Below are positions 25,338-35,152 of a stretch of 64,000 bases of DNA, piece after piece. Every line of letters begins with the position of its first letter. Position 1 is the stretch's first letter. A model generated the notes under the pieces. The model did no database searches. It was not told the origin of the DNA and was given only the letters and a program-made list of their open reading frames with translations. Position numbers and translations under genes: made by a program. Source of the DNA: Sinorhizobium fredii NGR234 (GTDB lineage Bacteria; Pseudomonadota; Alphaproteobacteria; Rhizobiales; Rhizobiaceae); the NCBI RefSeq assembly GCF_000018545.1, contig NC_012587.1, forward strand, positions 3,861,703 to 3,925,702, in the 5' to 3' direction.

Positions 25338-25452
25338 CCCCTCACCCTGGCCCTCTCCCCGCGCGCCCGGAGAGGGGAATGCAGCGTCCTTCGGGACGTC
25401 CCTTCTCCCCGCAGCGGCGCGGAGAAGGTGGCCGGCAGGCAGGATGAGGGGC
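25338..25452. repeat. RIME1-like repeat overlapping the ugpA start
   Basis: About 115 bp with the same layout as 15867-15974: CCTCACCCTGGCCCTCTCCC at the left, a central spacer, CCCTTCTCCCCGC, GGAGAAGGTGGCCGGCAGG and a terminal GGATGAGGGG. The ATG within that terminal motif is the probable start codon of ugpA. No stop codon occurs in the ugpA frame across the element. Confidence 0.85.
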
Positions 25453-26364
25453 GCGTCCGGCCTCGAAGGGCAGCAGACGTTCGCCAAGCGCGTGCAGTTC
25501 TCGTCACCCTTCCTGCCCTACCTGTTTCTTGCGCCGCAGCTCGCGATCATCTTCGTGTTTTTCTACTGGCCGTCCGTCCAGGCGATCCAGTCTTCCTTCT
25601 ACCTCGAGGATCCGTTCGGCTTCGGCGCGACCTTCGTCGGCATGAGCAACTACACCGACGTCCTGAAGTCGACCGAATATCTCGGAATCGCGCAGTTCAC
25701 AGCGATTTTCACCGCCCTCGTCGCCTTTTTCGCGCTGTCGATCGGCCTGCTTCTCGCCATCAAGGCGGACGGCGTCATTCGCGGCAATGCCGCCTACAAG
25801 ACGCTGCTCATCTGGGTCTATGCGATCGCCCCACCGGTCGCCGGCCTGATCGGCATGATGTTCTTCAACCAGCATATCGGCCCGCTCGTCGAGTTCGCCC
25901 GTTGGTTCGGCTGGGACATCAAGGTCGGTCTCGATTATTCCGACACGGCCTTTGCGATGATTGTCGTCTCGGTCTGGAAGCAGATCCCCTACAACTTCAT
26001 CTTCTTCCTTTCCGGACTGCAGGGCATTCCGGTCTCGGTGCGCGAGGCGGCGGCACTCGACTGCCGCTCCGAGTTCCGTCGTTTCTGGACGGTCATCCTG
26101 CCACTGCTGGCGCCGACCGCTTTCTTCCTGCTGATCATCAACGTCACCTATGCGCTCTTCGACACATTCGGCGTCATCGACGTGATGGTGAAGGACAAGG
26201 CCGCCAACAATCCCATTACCCTTGTCTACAAGGTCTACATGGACGGCTTTCGCGGCAGCGACCTCGGCGGTTCTTCGGCGCAATCGGTGATCCTCATGCT
26301 CGTCGTCCTGGTGCTCACCGTCTTTCAGTTCCGCTTCATCGAGCGGCGCGTGCACTACAATTGA
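25444..26364 (+). CDS. ugpA: Glycerol-3-phosphate-type ABC transporter permease
   Basis: A 306-residue inner-membrane permease closely resembling E. coli UgpA. It has six hydrophobic segments, SSPFLPYLFLAPQLAIIFVF at the N-terminus, DPFGFGATFVGMSNYTDVL after the first helix, and the EAA loop VSVREAAALDCRSEFRRFW near residue 205, which docks on UgpC. The chosen ATG at 25444 lies in the last bases of a RIME1-like element. An in-frame ATG at 25324, 3 bp after the ugpB stop, would add 40 residues encoded by the repeat. Either way the native translation start has been affected by the repeat. Confidence 0.88.
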   Translation: MRGASGLEGQQTFAKRVQFSSPFLPYLFLAPQLAIIFVFFYWPSVQAIQSSFYLEDPFGFGATFVGMSNYTDVLKSTEYLGIAQFTAIFTALVAFFALSIGLLLAIKADGVIRGNAAYKTLLIWVYAIAPPVAGLIGMMFFNQHIGPLVEFARWFGWDIKVGLDYSDTAFAMIVVSVWKQIPYNFIFFLSGLQGIPVSVREAAALDCRSEFRRFWTVILPLLAPTAFFLLIINVTYALFDTFGVIDVMVKDKAANNPITLVYKVYMDGFRGSDLGGSSAQSVILMLVVLVLTVFQFRFIERRVHYN

Positions 26365-26374
26365 GGGAACGCCG

Positions 26375-27217
26375 ATGCATCGCACCCGGTTCTTCGACCA
26401 CGTCATTTTGCTTATCGGCGTCTTCATCATGGTGGCGCCGGTCGTGGTCGCCTTCATGACCTCGACGCATGAAGCGGCCGACATCCATCGCAACGGCCTC
26501 AGCCTTACCTGGGGCGGCCATTTCACAGAGACCTACGAGGCGGTGCTGACCCGCGAAGGCGGCTTCACCGGCAAGGTCACCGGGCTCAACATGATGCTGA
26601 ATTCGATGATCCTCGGTCTCGGCTTCGCGGTCGGCAAGATCGTCCTCTCGATGCTGGCGGCCTATGCGATCGTCTATTTCCGCTTTCCGCTGGCGACCTT
26701 CTTCTTCTGGGTGATCTTCACGACTCTGCTGCTGCCGCTCGAAGTCCGCATCCTGCCTTCCTACGAGGTGATGAATGCGTTGAGGCTGACGAACACCTAT
26801 ACCGGGCTGATCGTGCCGCTTCTCGCCTCTGCAACGGGCACCTTCTATTTCCGCCAGTTCTTCAAGTCGGTGCCGGACGAACTCTTGGAGGCGGCGCGCA
26901 TCGATGGTGCCGGACCGTTCAAGTTTTTCATCGACGTGCTGGTGCCGCTGTCGCGCACCATGATGGCGGCGATCTTCATCATCATGTTCGTCTACGGCTG
27001 GAACCAATATCTGTGGCCGACCTTGATGACGACCGACGAGGGCTTCTTCACGCTGGTGCGCGGCATCAAGCAGATCCTGCTCGTCTGGGTCGGCTCCAAC
27101 ATTCCCGACTACAACGAGGCTTTCGCGCTGGCGATCCTCGCCATGCTGCCGCCGGTGATGATCGTCGTGATCTTCCAGCGGTGGTTCATCAAGGGGCTTA
27201 CCGAAAGCGACAAATAA
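26375..27217 (+). CDS. ugpE: Glycerol-3-phosphate-type ABC transporter permease
   Basis: A 280-residue partner permease with six membrane helices and the EAA motif ELLEAARIDGAGPFKFF near residue 170. Segments matching UgpE include FRFPLATFFFWVIFTTLLLP and VYGWNQYLWP (residues 208-217). It starts 11 bp after ugpA and pairs with UgpA and UgpC in the membrane complex. The gap to ugpC contains two tandem palindromic repeats. Confidence 0.92.
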   Translation: MHRTRFFDHVILLIGVFIMVAPVVVAFMTSTHEAADIHRNGLSLTWGGHFTETYEAVLTREGGFTGKVTGLNMMLNSMILGLGFAVGKIVLSMLAAYAIVYFRFPLATFFFWVIFTTLLLPLEVRILPSYEVMNALRLTNTYTGLIVPLLASATGTFYFRQFFKSVPDELLEAARIDGAGPFKFFIDVLVPLSRTMMAAIFIIMFVYGWNQYLWPTLMTTDEGFFTLVRGIKQILLVWVGSNIPDYNEAFALAILAMLPPVMIVVIFQRWFIKGLTESDK

Positions 27218-27331
27218 GCATTTCCAGGCGAAGCGTGCAGCGATTCGCCGTCTGGAAATGCGCAGGACAAACAAAGCATTTCCAGGCGAAGTGTGCAGCG
27301 GCTCGCCGTCCGGAAATGCGCAGGGCAAAGA
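27218..27331. repeat. Two tandem REP-like palindromes (58-bp period)
   Basis: Two direct copies begin with GCATTTCCAGGCGAAG at 27218 and 27276. Each is itself an imperfect palindrome: GCATTTCCAG near the start and CTGGAAATGC (or CCGGAAATGC) near the end. They fill most of the 190-bp gap between ugpE and ugpC. Confidence 0.85.
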
Positions 27332-27407
27332 GTTTGACGGAACGAAGCGAGGGCGACGCGGTTTAGAGCCCGCGCCCTGACTCGCAATCCATGAATGGAG
27401 GCAGCCA

Positions 27408-28547
27408 ATGGCAGCGATCGACATCGTCGATGTCTCGAAAATCTACTCGGGCAATATCGAGGCCGTGAAATCCGTCTCGATCGATATCGCCGACGGCGAG
27501 TTCATCGTGCTCGTCGGGCCTTCCGGCTGCGGCAAGTCGACGCTTCTGCGCATGGTCGCCGGGTTGGAGACAATATCGAAGGGCACCGTGACGATCGGAA
27601 CGCGCCTCATCAACGATGTCGAGCCGGCCGAGCGCGACATTGCCATGGTCTTCCAGAACTATGCGCTCTACCCGCACATGACGGTCTTCGACAACCTCGC
27701 CTACGGCCTCCGGAATCGGAAGACGCCAAAGACCGAGATCGACGCGCGGGTCGCGGAAGCCGCGCGCATGCTGGAGATCGAGCCCTATCTCGACCGCAAG
27801 CCCCGGGCGCTGTCCGGCGGCCAGCGCCAGCGCGTCGCCATGGGCCGGGCGATCGTCCGCAAGCCGGCCGCCTTCCTCTTCGACGAGCCGCTCTCGAACC
27901 TCGACGCCAAGCTCCGCGTGTCGATGCGCGGCGAGATCAAGCGGCTGCAGAAGCGGCTCGGAACGACGTCGCTCTATGTCACCCATGACCAGCTCGAGGC
28001 GATGACGCTGGCTGATCGGCTGGTGGTGCTGAATGGCGGCCGGATCGAGCAGATCGGCCGGCCGCTCGAGGTCTATCATGCGCCGGCCTCGACCTTCGTC
28101 GCCAGCTTCATCGGCTCGCCGGCGATGAACCTCCTCAGGGGCGCATTGGAGGGCGGCCGCCTGCATATCGGCACGCACGGAATCGATCTCGCTTATCCCG
28201 TGCCGGCGGAAGGCCCGGTCACGGTCGGCCTGCGCGCCGAGGATCTGCGACCGGCGTCCCCCGGTGAGCAGGCACTGCTCTTCCGGGTTGACTATGTCGA
28301 AGAGCTCGGTGCCCAGCGCCTGGTGCACGGCATGGTCGAGGACCAGGCGCTGACCGTCTCCCTCGCACCTGAAACGCCGCTTGCGGACGAGGTGGCGATC
28401 GCCATTCCGATGGATCGATTGCATTTCTTCTCGGCTGATAGCGGCAAGCGGCTCAATCGCCCAAGGGTGACCGAGGGGGCGGCCGACGGGGCGACAGCTG
28501 CTCCTTTGGCCCGCCACCACGCCGTAAACCTGGAGCCTGTACCGTGA
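27408..28547 (+). CDS. ugpC: Glycerol-3-phosphate-type ABC transporter ATPase
   Basis: A 379-residue MalK/UgpC-type ATPase. The Walker A motif is [11 protein letters not shown] (36-46), the Q-loop is [16 protein letters not shown], the signature is [15 protein letters not shown] (134-148) and Walker B is [18 protein letters not shown]-terminal TOBE regulatory domain follows ([10 protein letters not shown] near residue 270). The last ~25 residues are Ala/Gly rich and poorly conserved. The stop overlaps the GTG start of the EEP gene by 4 bp. Confidence 0.93.
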   Translation: MAAIDIVDVSKIYSGNIEAVKSVSIDIADGEFIVLVGPSGCGKSTLLRMVAGLETISKGTVTIGTRLINDVEPAERDIAMVFQNYALYPHMTVFDNLAYGLRNRKTPKTEIDARVAEAARMLEIEPYLDRKPRALSGGQRQRVAMGRAIVRKPAAFLFDEPLSNLDAKLRVSMRGEIKRLQKRLGTTSLYVTHDQLEAMTLADRLVVLNGGRIEQIGRPLEVYHAPASTFVASFIGSPAMNLLRGALEGGRLHIGTHGIDLAYPVPAEGPVTVGLRAEDLRPASPGEQALLFRVDYVEELGAQRLVHGMVEDQALTVSLAPETPLADEVAIAIPMDRLHFFSADSGKRLNRPRVTEGAADGATAAPLARHHAVNLEPVP

Positions 28548-29530
28548 TTGAAGGGACCGTATCGACGCTCGCCGTCGCTTCGCAGGAAGATCGCGAGGGC
28601 TTTGTCCGGATGGAGCGCAGCGTCGCCGCCCATGACGCCGTCATGGCTGGGCTCGAGGCGATGAATACGATCGAACTCGGCGGTTCAGCCTCCGGAGCGC
28701 TCGCTTTTCCCTTCACCGTTGCCGCCTGGAACCTCGAGCGCTGCCTCTTTCCCGAAGAAAGCGCCGACCAGGTCCGCGCCACCGGCGCGTCGCTGGTTCT
28801 GCTTTCGGAGATGGACAACGGCATGGCCCGCACCGGTCAGCGTCATACGACCGCCGAGGTCGCGGCGGGGCTGGCGATGCAATTCGCCTATGGCGTCGAA
28901 TTCGTCGAATTGGGCCTCGGATCGGATACCGAGCGCGAATTCTGCAGGGATGACTTCAACGAGAAGGGCTTCCATGGCAACGCCCTGCTTGCCTCCACTC
29001 CGCTCCGCCGCCCCTTCCTGTTGCGGCTTTGGGGCGAGCGCCTGTGGTTCATGGATGGTGGCGATCAGCCGCGCCTCGGCGAGCGTTGCGCCGTCGGCGC
29101 CGTGATCGGCACCGAAGCCGGCCCCTTCGTCGCCGTTTCCACGCATCTGGAAAGCGCCACGACCGCCGCCTACCGCGAGCGTCAGGTCGGGGCGCTTATC
29201 GATGCGCTGGACGTGGCCTTTCCGGGGCTGCCCATCCTGATCGGCGGCGATCTCAACACCGGCAACCATGTCGGCGGCGACTTCGAGGCCGAGGGCCTCT
29301 TTGCGGCGAGCGCCGCACGCGGTTTCACCCGCCACGGCGGGCCGATCGACCGGATGACCACCCGCCCGAGCCTGATCACCCGTTGGCCGAAGCGGGCGAT
29401 GAAGCTCGACTGGTTCCTGGCGCGAGGCCTGAGGATCGGCGAAAGCCGTATCATTTCCTCGCTCGATGCCTCCGGCCGTCCGCTCTCCGATCACGACCTC
29501 GTCACCTGTGTCGTCGAGGGTTTCGAATAG
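28544..29530 (+). CDS. Endonuclease/exonuclease/phosphatase (EEP) family phosphodiesterase in the ugp operon
   Basis: A 328-residue cytosolic EEP-superfamily enzyme. The expected catalytic stations are all present: AAWNLERC (Asn, near residue 62), [17 protein letters not shown] (metal-binding Glu, near residue 90), STHLES (His, near residue 204), GGDLNTGN (Asp/Asn, near residue 237) and LSDHDLV at the C-terminus (Asp-His pair). No signal peptide is seen. It starts at a GTG overlapping ugpC by 4 bp, so translation is coupled to the transporter. In E. coli this position is taken by ugpQ, a glycerophosphodiesterase of an unrelated TIM-barrel fold. A role in cleaving imported glycerophosphodiesters is therefore attractive, but it is an inference from context. 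Confidence 0.85.
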   Translation: MIEGTVSTLAVASQEDREGFVRMERSVAAHDAVMAGLEAMNTIELGGSASGALAFPFTVAAWNLERCLFPEESADQVRATGASLVLLSEMDNGMARTGQRHTTAEVAAGLAMQFAYGVEFVELGLGSDTEREFCRDDFNEKGFHGNALLASTPLRRPFLLRLWGERLWFMDGGDQPRLGERCAVGAVIGTEAGPFVAVSTHLESATTAAYRERQVGALIDALDVAFPGLPILIGGDLNTGNHVGGDFEAEGLFAASAARGFTRHGGPIDRMTTRPSLITRWPKRAMKLDWFLARGLRIGESRIISSLDASGRPLSDHDLVTCVVEGFE

Positions 29531-29705
29531 GCTTCGGTCTCCTTGCCTAAGCGCCTCACGCATTCTACATGTTGCGGGCGCCTTGGCGGCCTCTTGTCTG
29601 TCGGAGCCGATCAGGGCCGCCGTAGCGCTTTGAATTGCTGTGTAATTCGCCTCATAGCGATGCCCACTGGGCTTATACGGCGAAGATCCAACCAGGAACG
29701 GTAGA

Positions 29706-30653
29706 ATGGCAAGAATCGTCAATGTCGGGGTCCAGATGGACCATGTGTCGGGCATCACCATTGCGGGCGATTCGACCTTTGCCATGAGCCTCGAGGCGCA
29801 GGCGCGCGGCTACCGTCTGTTCCACTACACGCCCGACAGGCTGTCGCTCCGCGACGGCAAGGTTTATGCGACCGCCCAGCAGATGACGCTGCGCGACGTC
29901 AAGGGCGACCACTTCACGCTCGACGAGCCGGAGCGGATCGACCTTTCGACCATGGACGTCATCCTGCTTCGCCAGGATCCGCCCTTCGACATGGCCTACA
30001 TCACCTCGACGCACCTCTTGGAGCGGCTGCACCCGAAGACGCTCGTCGTCAACGACCCCGCCTGGGTCAGGAATTCGCCGGAAAAGATCTTCGTCACCGA
30101 ATTCCCCGACCTGATGCCGCGCACGCTGATCACCCGCGATGCGGGTGAGATCGCCCGCTTCCGCCAGGAATTGGGCGACATCATCCTGAAGCCGCTCTAC
30201 GGCAATGGCGGCGCCGGCGTCTTCCATTCGGCGCGCGACGACCGCAACCTCTCCTCGCTCCTCGAAATGTTCGGCCAGATGTTCCGCGAACCCTTCATCG
30301 CCCAGGAGTACCTGCCGGCGGTCCGCAAGGGCGACAAGCGCATCCTGCTCGTCGACGGCGAACCCGTCGGTGCGATCAACCGGGTTCCGGCCGAGCACGA
30401 CGCGCGATCCAACATGCATGTCGGCGGGCGGGCCGAGGCGACCGAACTCACCGCCCGCGAGCAGGAAATCTGCGCCCGCATCGGCCCGGCGTTGAAACAG
30501 CGCGGCTTCCTCTTCGTCGGCATCGACGTGATCGGCGATTACATGACCGAGATCAACGTAACGTCGCCGACCGGCATCCGCGAGGTGAAGAAATTCGGCG
30601 GTGCCGATGTCGCGAGCCTGCTCTGGGACGCGATCGAGACGAAGCGCGGCTGA
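29706..30653 (+). CDS. gshB: Glutathione synthetase
   Basis: A 315-residue ATP-grasp ligase joining gamma-glutamylcysteine and glycine. [16 protein letters not shown] near residue 90, [21 protein letters not shown] near residue 120, the glycine-rich [12 protein letters not shown] near residue 162 and the metal-binding terminal [11 protein letters not shown] all fit bacterial GshB. AGGAACGGTAG precedes the ATG at 29706. It is monocistronic between the ugp operon and yifB. Confidence 0.96.
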   Translation: MARIVNVGVQMDHVSGITIAGDSTFAMSLEAQARGYRLFHYTPDRLSLRDGKVYATAQQMTLRDVKGDHFTLDEPERIDLSTMDVILLRQDPPFDMAYITSTHLLERLHPKTLVVNDPAWVRNSPEKIFVTEFPDLMPRTLITRDAGEIARFRQELGDIILKPLYGNGGAGVFHSARDDRNLSSLLEMFGQMFREPFIAQEYLPAVRKGDKRILLVDGEPVGAINRVPAEHDARSNMHVGGRAEATELTAREQEICARIGPALKQRGFLFVGIDVIGDYMTEINVTSPTGIREVKKFGGADVASLLWDAIETKRG

Positions 30654-30732
30654 CCCGCCGCCCCTTCCGAGGAAGCCGACTTGATGTGACCTGCGTGCCG
30701 CCTGCACACCGGAGTCATTGTCTCGCGCGTTT

Positions 30733-30747
30733 GTTCTATTATTGTTC
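30733..30747 (+). promoter_or_regulatory. LexA (SOS) box upstream of yifB
   Basis: GTTC-TATTATT-GTTC is an exact match to the alphaproteobacterial LexA operator GTTC-N7-GTTC, with a T-rich context. It is about 85 bp before the yifB/comM ATG, in the likely promoter region. comM is an SOS gene in several alphaproteobacteria. Confidence 0.65.
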
Positions 30748-30829
30748 TTGTTTTTAAGCGCGTGCCGTGCAAGATTTGGCGTGCTACCGGCGGCGGTTGT
30801 GCGGTGCAGGTCGGAGCAGTGGGGGCATC

Positions 30830-32362
30830 ATGGTCGCGCGCGTCAGTACGGTTGCGTTTCAGGGGATCGAGGGCGTTCCGGTCGACGTCCAGGTGATGGT
30901 GGCGCCGGGAAAGGTCGGCATGCAGATCGTCGGTCTGCCGGACAAGGCGGTTGCCGAAAGCCGCGAGCGCGTCCAGGCGGCACTGCACGCCTCCGGTCTG
31001 GCGCTGCCGGCGAAGAAGGTGACGGTCAATCTGGCCCCGGCGGATCTGCCCAAGGAAGGCAGCCATTTCGATCTGGCCATCGCGCTCGGGCTGATGGCGG
31101 CGCTCGGCGCCATTCCCGCCGACGCGCTGTCCGGCTATGTCGTCATCGGCGAGCTCAATCTTGACGGCACGATCGCGCCGGTTGCCGGCGCGCTGCCGGC
31201 GGCAATCGGCGCCAATGCGCTCGGCAAGGGGCTGATCTGCCCGGCCGAAAGCGGCGCCGAAGCCGCCTGGGCCGGCTCCGAGATCGACATCCTAGCGCCA
31301 CGCAGCCTGATCGCCATCGCCAATCATTTCCGCGGCACGCAGGTGCTCTCCCGTCCCGAGCCCGCCATCCGAGCCGCCGCCGCCAACCTTCCCGATCTCG
31401 CCGACATCAAGGGCCAGGAAAGCGCCAAGCGGGCGCTCGAAGTGGCAGCGGCCGGAAACCACAATCTGCTGATGGTCGGCCCGCCAGGGTCCGGCAAGTC
31501 AATGCTGGCGGCGCGTCTGCCCTCCATCCTGCCGCCGCTTTCGCCGGCCGAACTGCTCGAAGTCTCGATGATCCATTCGATCGCCGGCCAATTGCCGGGC
31601 GGCAAGCTTTCCGATCGCCGCCCATTCCGCGCTCCACATCATTCCGCCACGATGGCCGCCCTGATCGGCGGCGGCTTGCGCGCCAAGCCCGGCGAGGCGT
31701 CGCTTGCCCATCATGGCGTACTGTTTCTCGATGAATTTCCGGAATTCCCGCCGCAGGTGCTCGACGCGTTGCGCCAGCCGCTCGAAACCGCGGAGTGCGT
31801 CATTGCCCGCGCCAACCATCGTGTCAGCTATCCGGCGGCCATCCAGCTCGTCGCTGCCATGAACCCCTGCCGCTGCGGCATGGCCGGCGAACCGGGCCGC
31901 AGTTGCGCCCGCGGCCCGCGCTGCATGGCCGACTACCAGGCACGGATTTCCGGCCCGCTGATGGACCGCATCGACATCCGCATCGACGTGCCCGCCGTCA
32001 GCGCCGCCGACCTGATCCGTCCCGCCACGGCCGAGGCGAGCGCCGTCGTCGCCCGGCGCGTCGCCCGTGCCCGCGAACTGCAGAGGGACCGCTTCGCTGC
32101 GCTTGGCCATCCCGAGCTGACGAGCAATGCGCGTGCATCGACGACGATGATCGAGAAGATCGCCGAGCCCGACGCCGCCGGCCTCCAGCTCTTGAGGGAT
32201 GCGGCGGAGAAGATGAAATTCTCGGCACGCGGCTACCATCGGGTGCTGAAGGTAGCGCGCACCCTTGCCGATCTCGACGGGGCGCCGACGGTCGGCCGCA
32301 TCCATCTCGCCGAGGCGATCTCCTACCGCGTCGCCGGCGAGCGCCTGCCGGCGGCGGCGTAG
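30830..32362 (+). CDS. comM: YifB/ComM family Mg-chelatase-like AAA ATPase
   Basis: A 510-residue ComM-type helicase-like AAA+ protein. The N-terminal Lon-protease-like domain (VSTVAFQGIEGVPVDVQVMV) spans ~1-170. The AAA core has Walker A GPPGSGKSMLAARLPSILPP near residue 222 and Walker B GVLFLDEFPEF near residue 299. A Cys cluster, NPCRCGMAGEPGRSCARGPR, near residue 345 is probably a zinc site, and a C-terminal Mg-chelatase domain follows. ComM promotes branch migration during natural transformation and recombination in other bacteria. GGGGG precedes the ATG at 30830. A LexA-type box upstream suggests damage induction. Confidence 0.92.
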   Translation: MVARVSTVAFQGIEGVPVDVQVMVAPGKVGMQIVGLPDKAVAESRERVQAALHASGLALPAKKVTVNLAPADLPKEGSHFDLAIALGLMAALGAIPADALSGYVVIGELNLDGTIAPVAGALPAAIGANALGKGLICPAESGAEAAWAGSEIDILAPRSLIAIANHFRGTQVLSRPEPAIRAAAANLPDLADIKGQESAKRALEVAAAGNHNLLMVGPPGSGKSMLAARLPSILPPLSPAELLEVSMIHSIAGQLPGGKLSDRRPFRAPHHSATMAALIGGGLRAKPGEASLAHHGVLFLDEFPEFPPQVLDALRQPLETAECVIARANHRVSYPAAIQLVAAMNPCRCGMAGEPGRSCARGPRCMADYQARISGPLMDRIDIRIDVPAVSAADLIRPATAEASAVVARRVARARELQRDRFAALGHPELTSNARASTTMIEKIAEPDAAGLQLLRDAAEKMKFSARGYHRVLKVARTLADLDGAPTVGRIHLAEAISYRVAGERLPAAA

Positions 32363-32405
32363 CGTTGTCCGCGGGGCCGATGTGAACCCATGCGACGACG
32401 AGCAC

Positions 32406-32429
32406 AAAGGGCAGGTGAAAGCGCCCTTT
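32406..32429. terminator. Hairpin between convergent yifB and cysK
   Basis: AAAGGGC and GCCCTTT are complementary around a 10-base loop, between two converging genes. The arms carry A and T ends, so it could end transcripts from both sides. Confidence 0.55.
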
Positions 32430-32453
32430 ATATCAGCGTAGGGACTGTTTGGC

Positions 32454-33422
32454 CTACGCGCCTAGCCCCTCGAACAGCACCGTCGAGAGATAACGCTCGG
32501 CAAAGGACGGAATGATCACCACGATCGTCTTCCCCGCGTTCTCTTCGCGCTGGCCGACCTCGATCGCCGCCTGCAGCGCCGCACCGGAGGAAATGCCGAC
32601 CGGCACGCCTTCGAGCTTTGCGACAAGGCGCGCCGTTTCGATGGCTTCGCCCGCGTTCACGGTGATCACCTCGTCATAGACGCCGGTGTCGAGGATCGCC
32701 GGCGCGAAGCCGGCGCCGATTCCCTGGATCTTGTGCGGACCGGGGGCTCCGCCGGAAAGAACCGGGGACTCCTCGGGTTCGACCGCGATCACCTTGACCG
32801 ACGGCTTGCGCGCTTTCAGCACCTGGCCAGCGCCGGTGATCGTGCCGCCCGTGCCGATCCCCGAAACAAGGATGTCGACGCTGCCCTCGGTGTCGTTCCA
32901 GATTTCCTCGGCCGTCGTCCTGCGGTGGATCTCCGGATTGGCCGGGTTTTCGAATTGCTGCGGAATGATGGCGTCCGGCAGCGTCTCGACGAGTTCCTGC
33001 GCCTTGGCGATCGCCCCTTTCATGCCCTTCGTTCCCTCGGTCAGCACCAGCTCGGCGCCGAGCAGCGCCAGCATCTTGCGCCGTTCGACCGACATCGTCT
33101 CGGGCATGGTGAGGATCAGCCGGTAGCCCTTGGCAGCGGCGACGAAGGCGAGCGCGATGCCGGTGTTGCCGGAGGTCGGTTCGACAAGCGTCGTGCGGCC
33201 GGGTTCGATCTTGCCCTCAGCCTCGAGGGCTTCGACCATGGCGACGCCGATGCGGTCCTTGACCGAGGCGATCGGGTTGAAGAATTCCAGCTTGGCAAGC
33301 AGGTTCGCCTTCACGCCCTTTTCCGTGGCGAGCTTGTCGAGCCGCACGATGGGAGTGTCGCCGATCGTTTCGGTGATCGAGGAAAAGACGCGGCCGCGGC
33401 CGGGCTTGCGTGATTCAGGCAT
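32454..33422 (-). CDS. cysK: Cysteine synthase A (O-acetylserine sulfhydrylase)
   Basis: A 322-residue fold-type II PLP enzyme making cysteine from O-acetylserine and sulfide. The PLP lysine lies in [19 protein letters not shown] near residue 50, the Asn/substrate loop is [19 protein letters not shown] near residue 80, the phosphate-binding loop is [13 protein letters not shown] near residue 190, and [12 protein letters not shown] lies near residue 275. The ATG at 33422 follows a purine-rich GGGAGAAACGAA stretch. The in-frame codons further upstream fall in the intergenic region. Confidence 0.94.
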   Translation of the reverse strand: MPESRKPGRGRVFSSITETIGDTPIVRLDKLATEKGVKANLLAKLEFFNPIASVKDRIGVAMVEALEAEGKIEPGRTTLVEPTSGNTGIALAFVAAAKGYRLILTMPETMSVERRKMLALLGAELVLTEGTKGMKGAIAKAQELVETLPDAIIPQQFENPANPEIHRRTTAEEIWNDTEGSVDILVSGIGTGGTITGAGQVLKARKPSVKVIAVEPEESPVLSGGAPGPHKIQGIGAGFAPAILDTGVYDEVITVNAGEAIETARLVAKLEGVPVGISSGAALQAAIEVGQREENAGKTIVVIIPSFAERYLSTVLFEGLGA

Positions 33423-33704
33423 TTCGTTTCTCCCGTCGTTCAATTGATTGTCGTGAGAATAGGAACATTGACCGGACCATTCCAGAGCGAGAAAGCCGCG
33501 GATCGGAGCTTGGGAGGAAAAAGCGATAGCAAAACCCGCTGGTTGGGAAATCATTTTTCCAAGTCGCCCCGTCGCGGCGCAGCGAGCGAATTCGCTTGGG
33601 CGTCCGGCCGGTGTCGTCGGAAAAATTGATCCGGTGACAAGAACGACGTTGCCCGGAGTCGGGCAAGCCGTACACGTTCCGGAAGACTGCGGAAGGGATG
33701 CGTC

Positions 33705-34337
33705 GTGCCGGAAATTCAGAACCTTATCGGCTTCGCTTTGATCGCCCTCGGCATGGTGCTAACGCCGGGGCCGAACATGATCTATCTGATCTCTCGCTCG
33801 ATCTGCCAGGGTCCGGCCGCCGGCCTCGTCTCGCTCGGCGGCGTGGCGCTCGGCTTCGTCTTCTACATGGTCTTTGCCGCGCTCGGCATCACCGCGCTGC
33901 TGTTGGCTGTTCCATTCGCCCACAACGCGCTTTGCTTCGCGGGCGCGCTCTATCTGCTTTACCTCGCCTGGCAGGCCGTGAAGCCCGGCGGACGCTCGCC
34001 GTTCCAGGTCCGCGACCTGCCGAAGGATGGGCCGCGCAAGCTCTTCGTCATGGGGCTTGTCACCAGCCTGCTCAATCCGAAGGTGGCGGCGCTCTATCTT
34101 TCGCTGCTGCCGCAGTTCATCCGACCGGAGTCCGGTAGCGTGCTGCTGCAGTCGCTCGTCTTCGGCAGCCTGCAGATCGTCATCAGCGTCACCGTCAACG
34201 CGCTGATCGCCGTGACGGCCGGGTCGATTGCCGCTTTCCTGGCCGGCCGTCCGCTCTTCATGCTGGTGCAGCGCTGGATGATGAGCACGGTGCTGGCGAG
34301 CCTCGCGGTCAGCATGGCCGCCGAGGCGCGCCGGTAG
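33705..34337 (+). CDS. LysE/RhtB family amino-acid exporter
   Basis: A 210-residue inner-membrane exporter. The N-terminus [22 protein letters not shown] (G-x-x-x-T-P-G-P-N) is the LysE/RhtB signature, followed by five further hydrophobic segments and the [14 protein letters not shown] segment near residue 128. The start is a GTG at 33705 preceded by GGAAGGGA. Substrate unknown; threonine, homoserine or a related amino acid would be typical. Confidence 0.88.
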   Translation: MPEIQNLIGFALIALGMVLTPGPNMIYLISRSICQGPAAGLVSLGGVALGFVFYMVFAALGITALLLAVPFAHNALCFAGALYLLYLAWQAVKPGGRSPFQVRDLPKDGPRKLFVMGLVTSLLNPKVAALYLSLLPQFIRPESGSVLLQSLVFGSLQIVISVTVNALIAVTAGSIAAFLAGRPLFMLVQRWMMSTVLASLAVSMAAEARR

Positions 34338-34412
34338 AAGGAATGCAAGCCCAAACAGCTTGCGTCCGGGGAACCGCTGCGCGATCCTCATCGGCGTGGC
34401 GGAGATTTGACC

Positions 34413-35150
34413 ATGCCTCACCGATCAAGGTCATTCAGCTTGACCTCGGCCCATGTCGCGCAGGTGCACAGAGCGGTTGCGGACAGCGGCCCGGGACCTG
34501 GGATGAAACTGCATACAGACGCGGACTATGACGACTGGGTGGCGCGGATGACGAGGAGCCATCCGGCTCCCGGCTCGCCGACCTTGCTCTTCGCCTATGG
34601 ATCATTGATCTGGAGGCCGGAGATCGACCATGTCGGAGAGGAGATCGGCATCGCCCGCGGCTGGCATCGGTCCTTCTGCTTCCGGATGCTCCGTTTTCGG
34701 GGAACACCCGAAGAGCCGGGGCTTATGATGGCTCTCGATCGGGGAGGTCAGTGCCGGGGCGTTCTTTACGAACTGCCGAGCGACGACCTCGAAGGGCAAC
34801 TCGCAAGGCTGTTCCGGCGTGAGTTCACCTACAAGCCGCCCAACAGCATGCCCCGCTGGATCAAGGTCGAGACGGCGCACGGTTATGTTCCCGCCTTGGG
34901 TTTCGTCATGAACCGCGCTTCGCCATTCTATGCCGGACGTCTTCCCCTCGAAGCCGTCGCCGAAGTCCTGGCCCGAGCCTGCGGTCATGTCGGCTCGGGC
35001 GCGGAGTACCTCCTCAATACCGTGACGCATCTCGAGGCCAGGGGCATCCGGGATCGCAATTTGTGGCGTCTGCAAGCGCTCGTAGCGGAGTGCATCGAGC
35101 GCAGCACGACGGCGCCGCGCGTCTCATCAGACGCGCAAGGGTCGCGTTAG
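34413..35150 (+). CDS. ChaC-like gamma-glutamylcyclotransferase
   Basis: A 245-residue protein of the ChaC group. The phosphate-like binding loop LLFAYGSLIWRPE is near residue 55, the catalytic-Glu region GTPEEPGLMMALD near residue 95, and the terminal segment YLLNTVTHLEARGIRDRNLW near residue 200. ChaC enzymes degrade glutathione to 5-oxoproline and Cys-Gly. The start is an ATG at 34413 with GGAG upstream. The C-terminal ~20 residues are variable. It converges on the NIPSNAP gene, leaving a gap of two bases. Confidence 0.85.
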   Translation: MPHRSRSFSLTSAHVAQVHRAVADSGPGPGMKLHTDADYDDWVARMTRSHPAPGSPTLLFAYGSLIWRPEIDHVGEEIGIARGWHRSFCFRMLRFRGTPEEPGLMMALDRGGQCRGVLYELPSDDLEGQLARLFRREFTYKPPNSMPRWIKVETAHGYVPALGFVMNRASPFYAGRLPLEAVAEVLARACGHVGSGAEYLLNTVTHLEARGIRDRNLWRLQALVAECIERSTTAPRVSSDAQGSR

Positions 35151-35152
35151 GC

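Noticed and set aside
25428..26459. Alternative 343-codon plus frame overlapping ugpA
   Set aside because: Arg/His/Pro-rich shadow without membrane helices, overlapping the clear UgpA frame.
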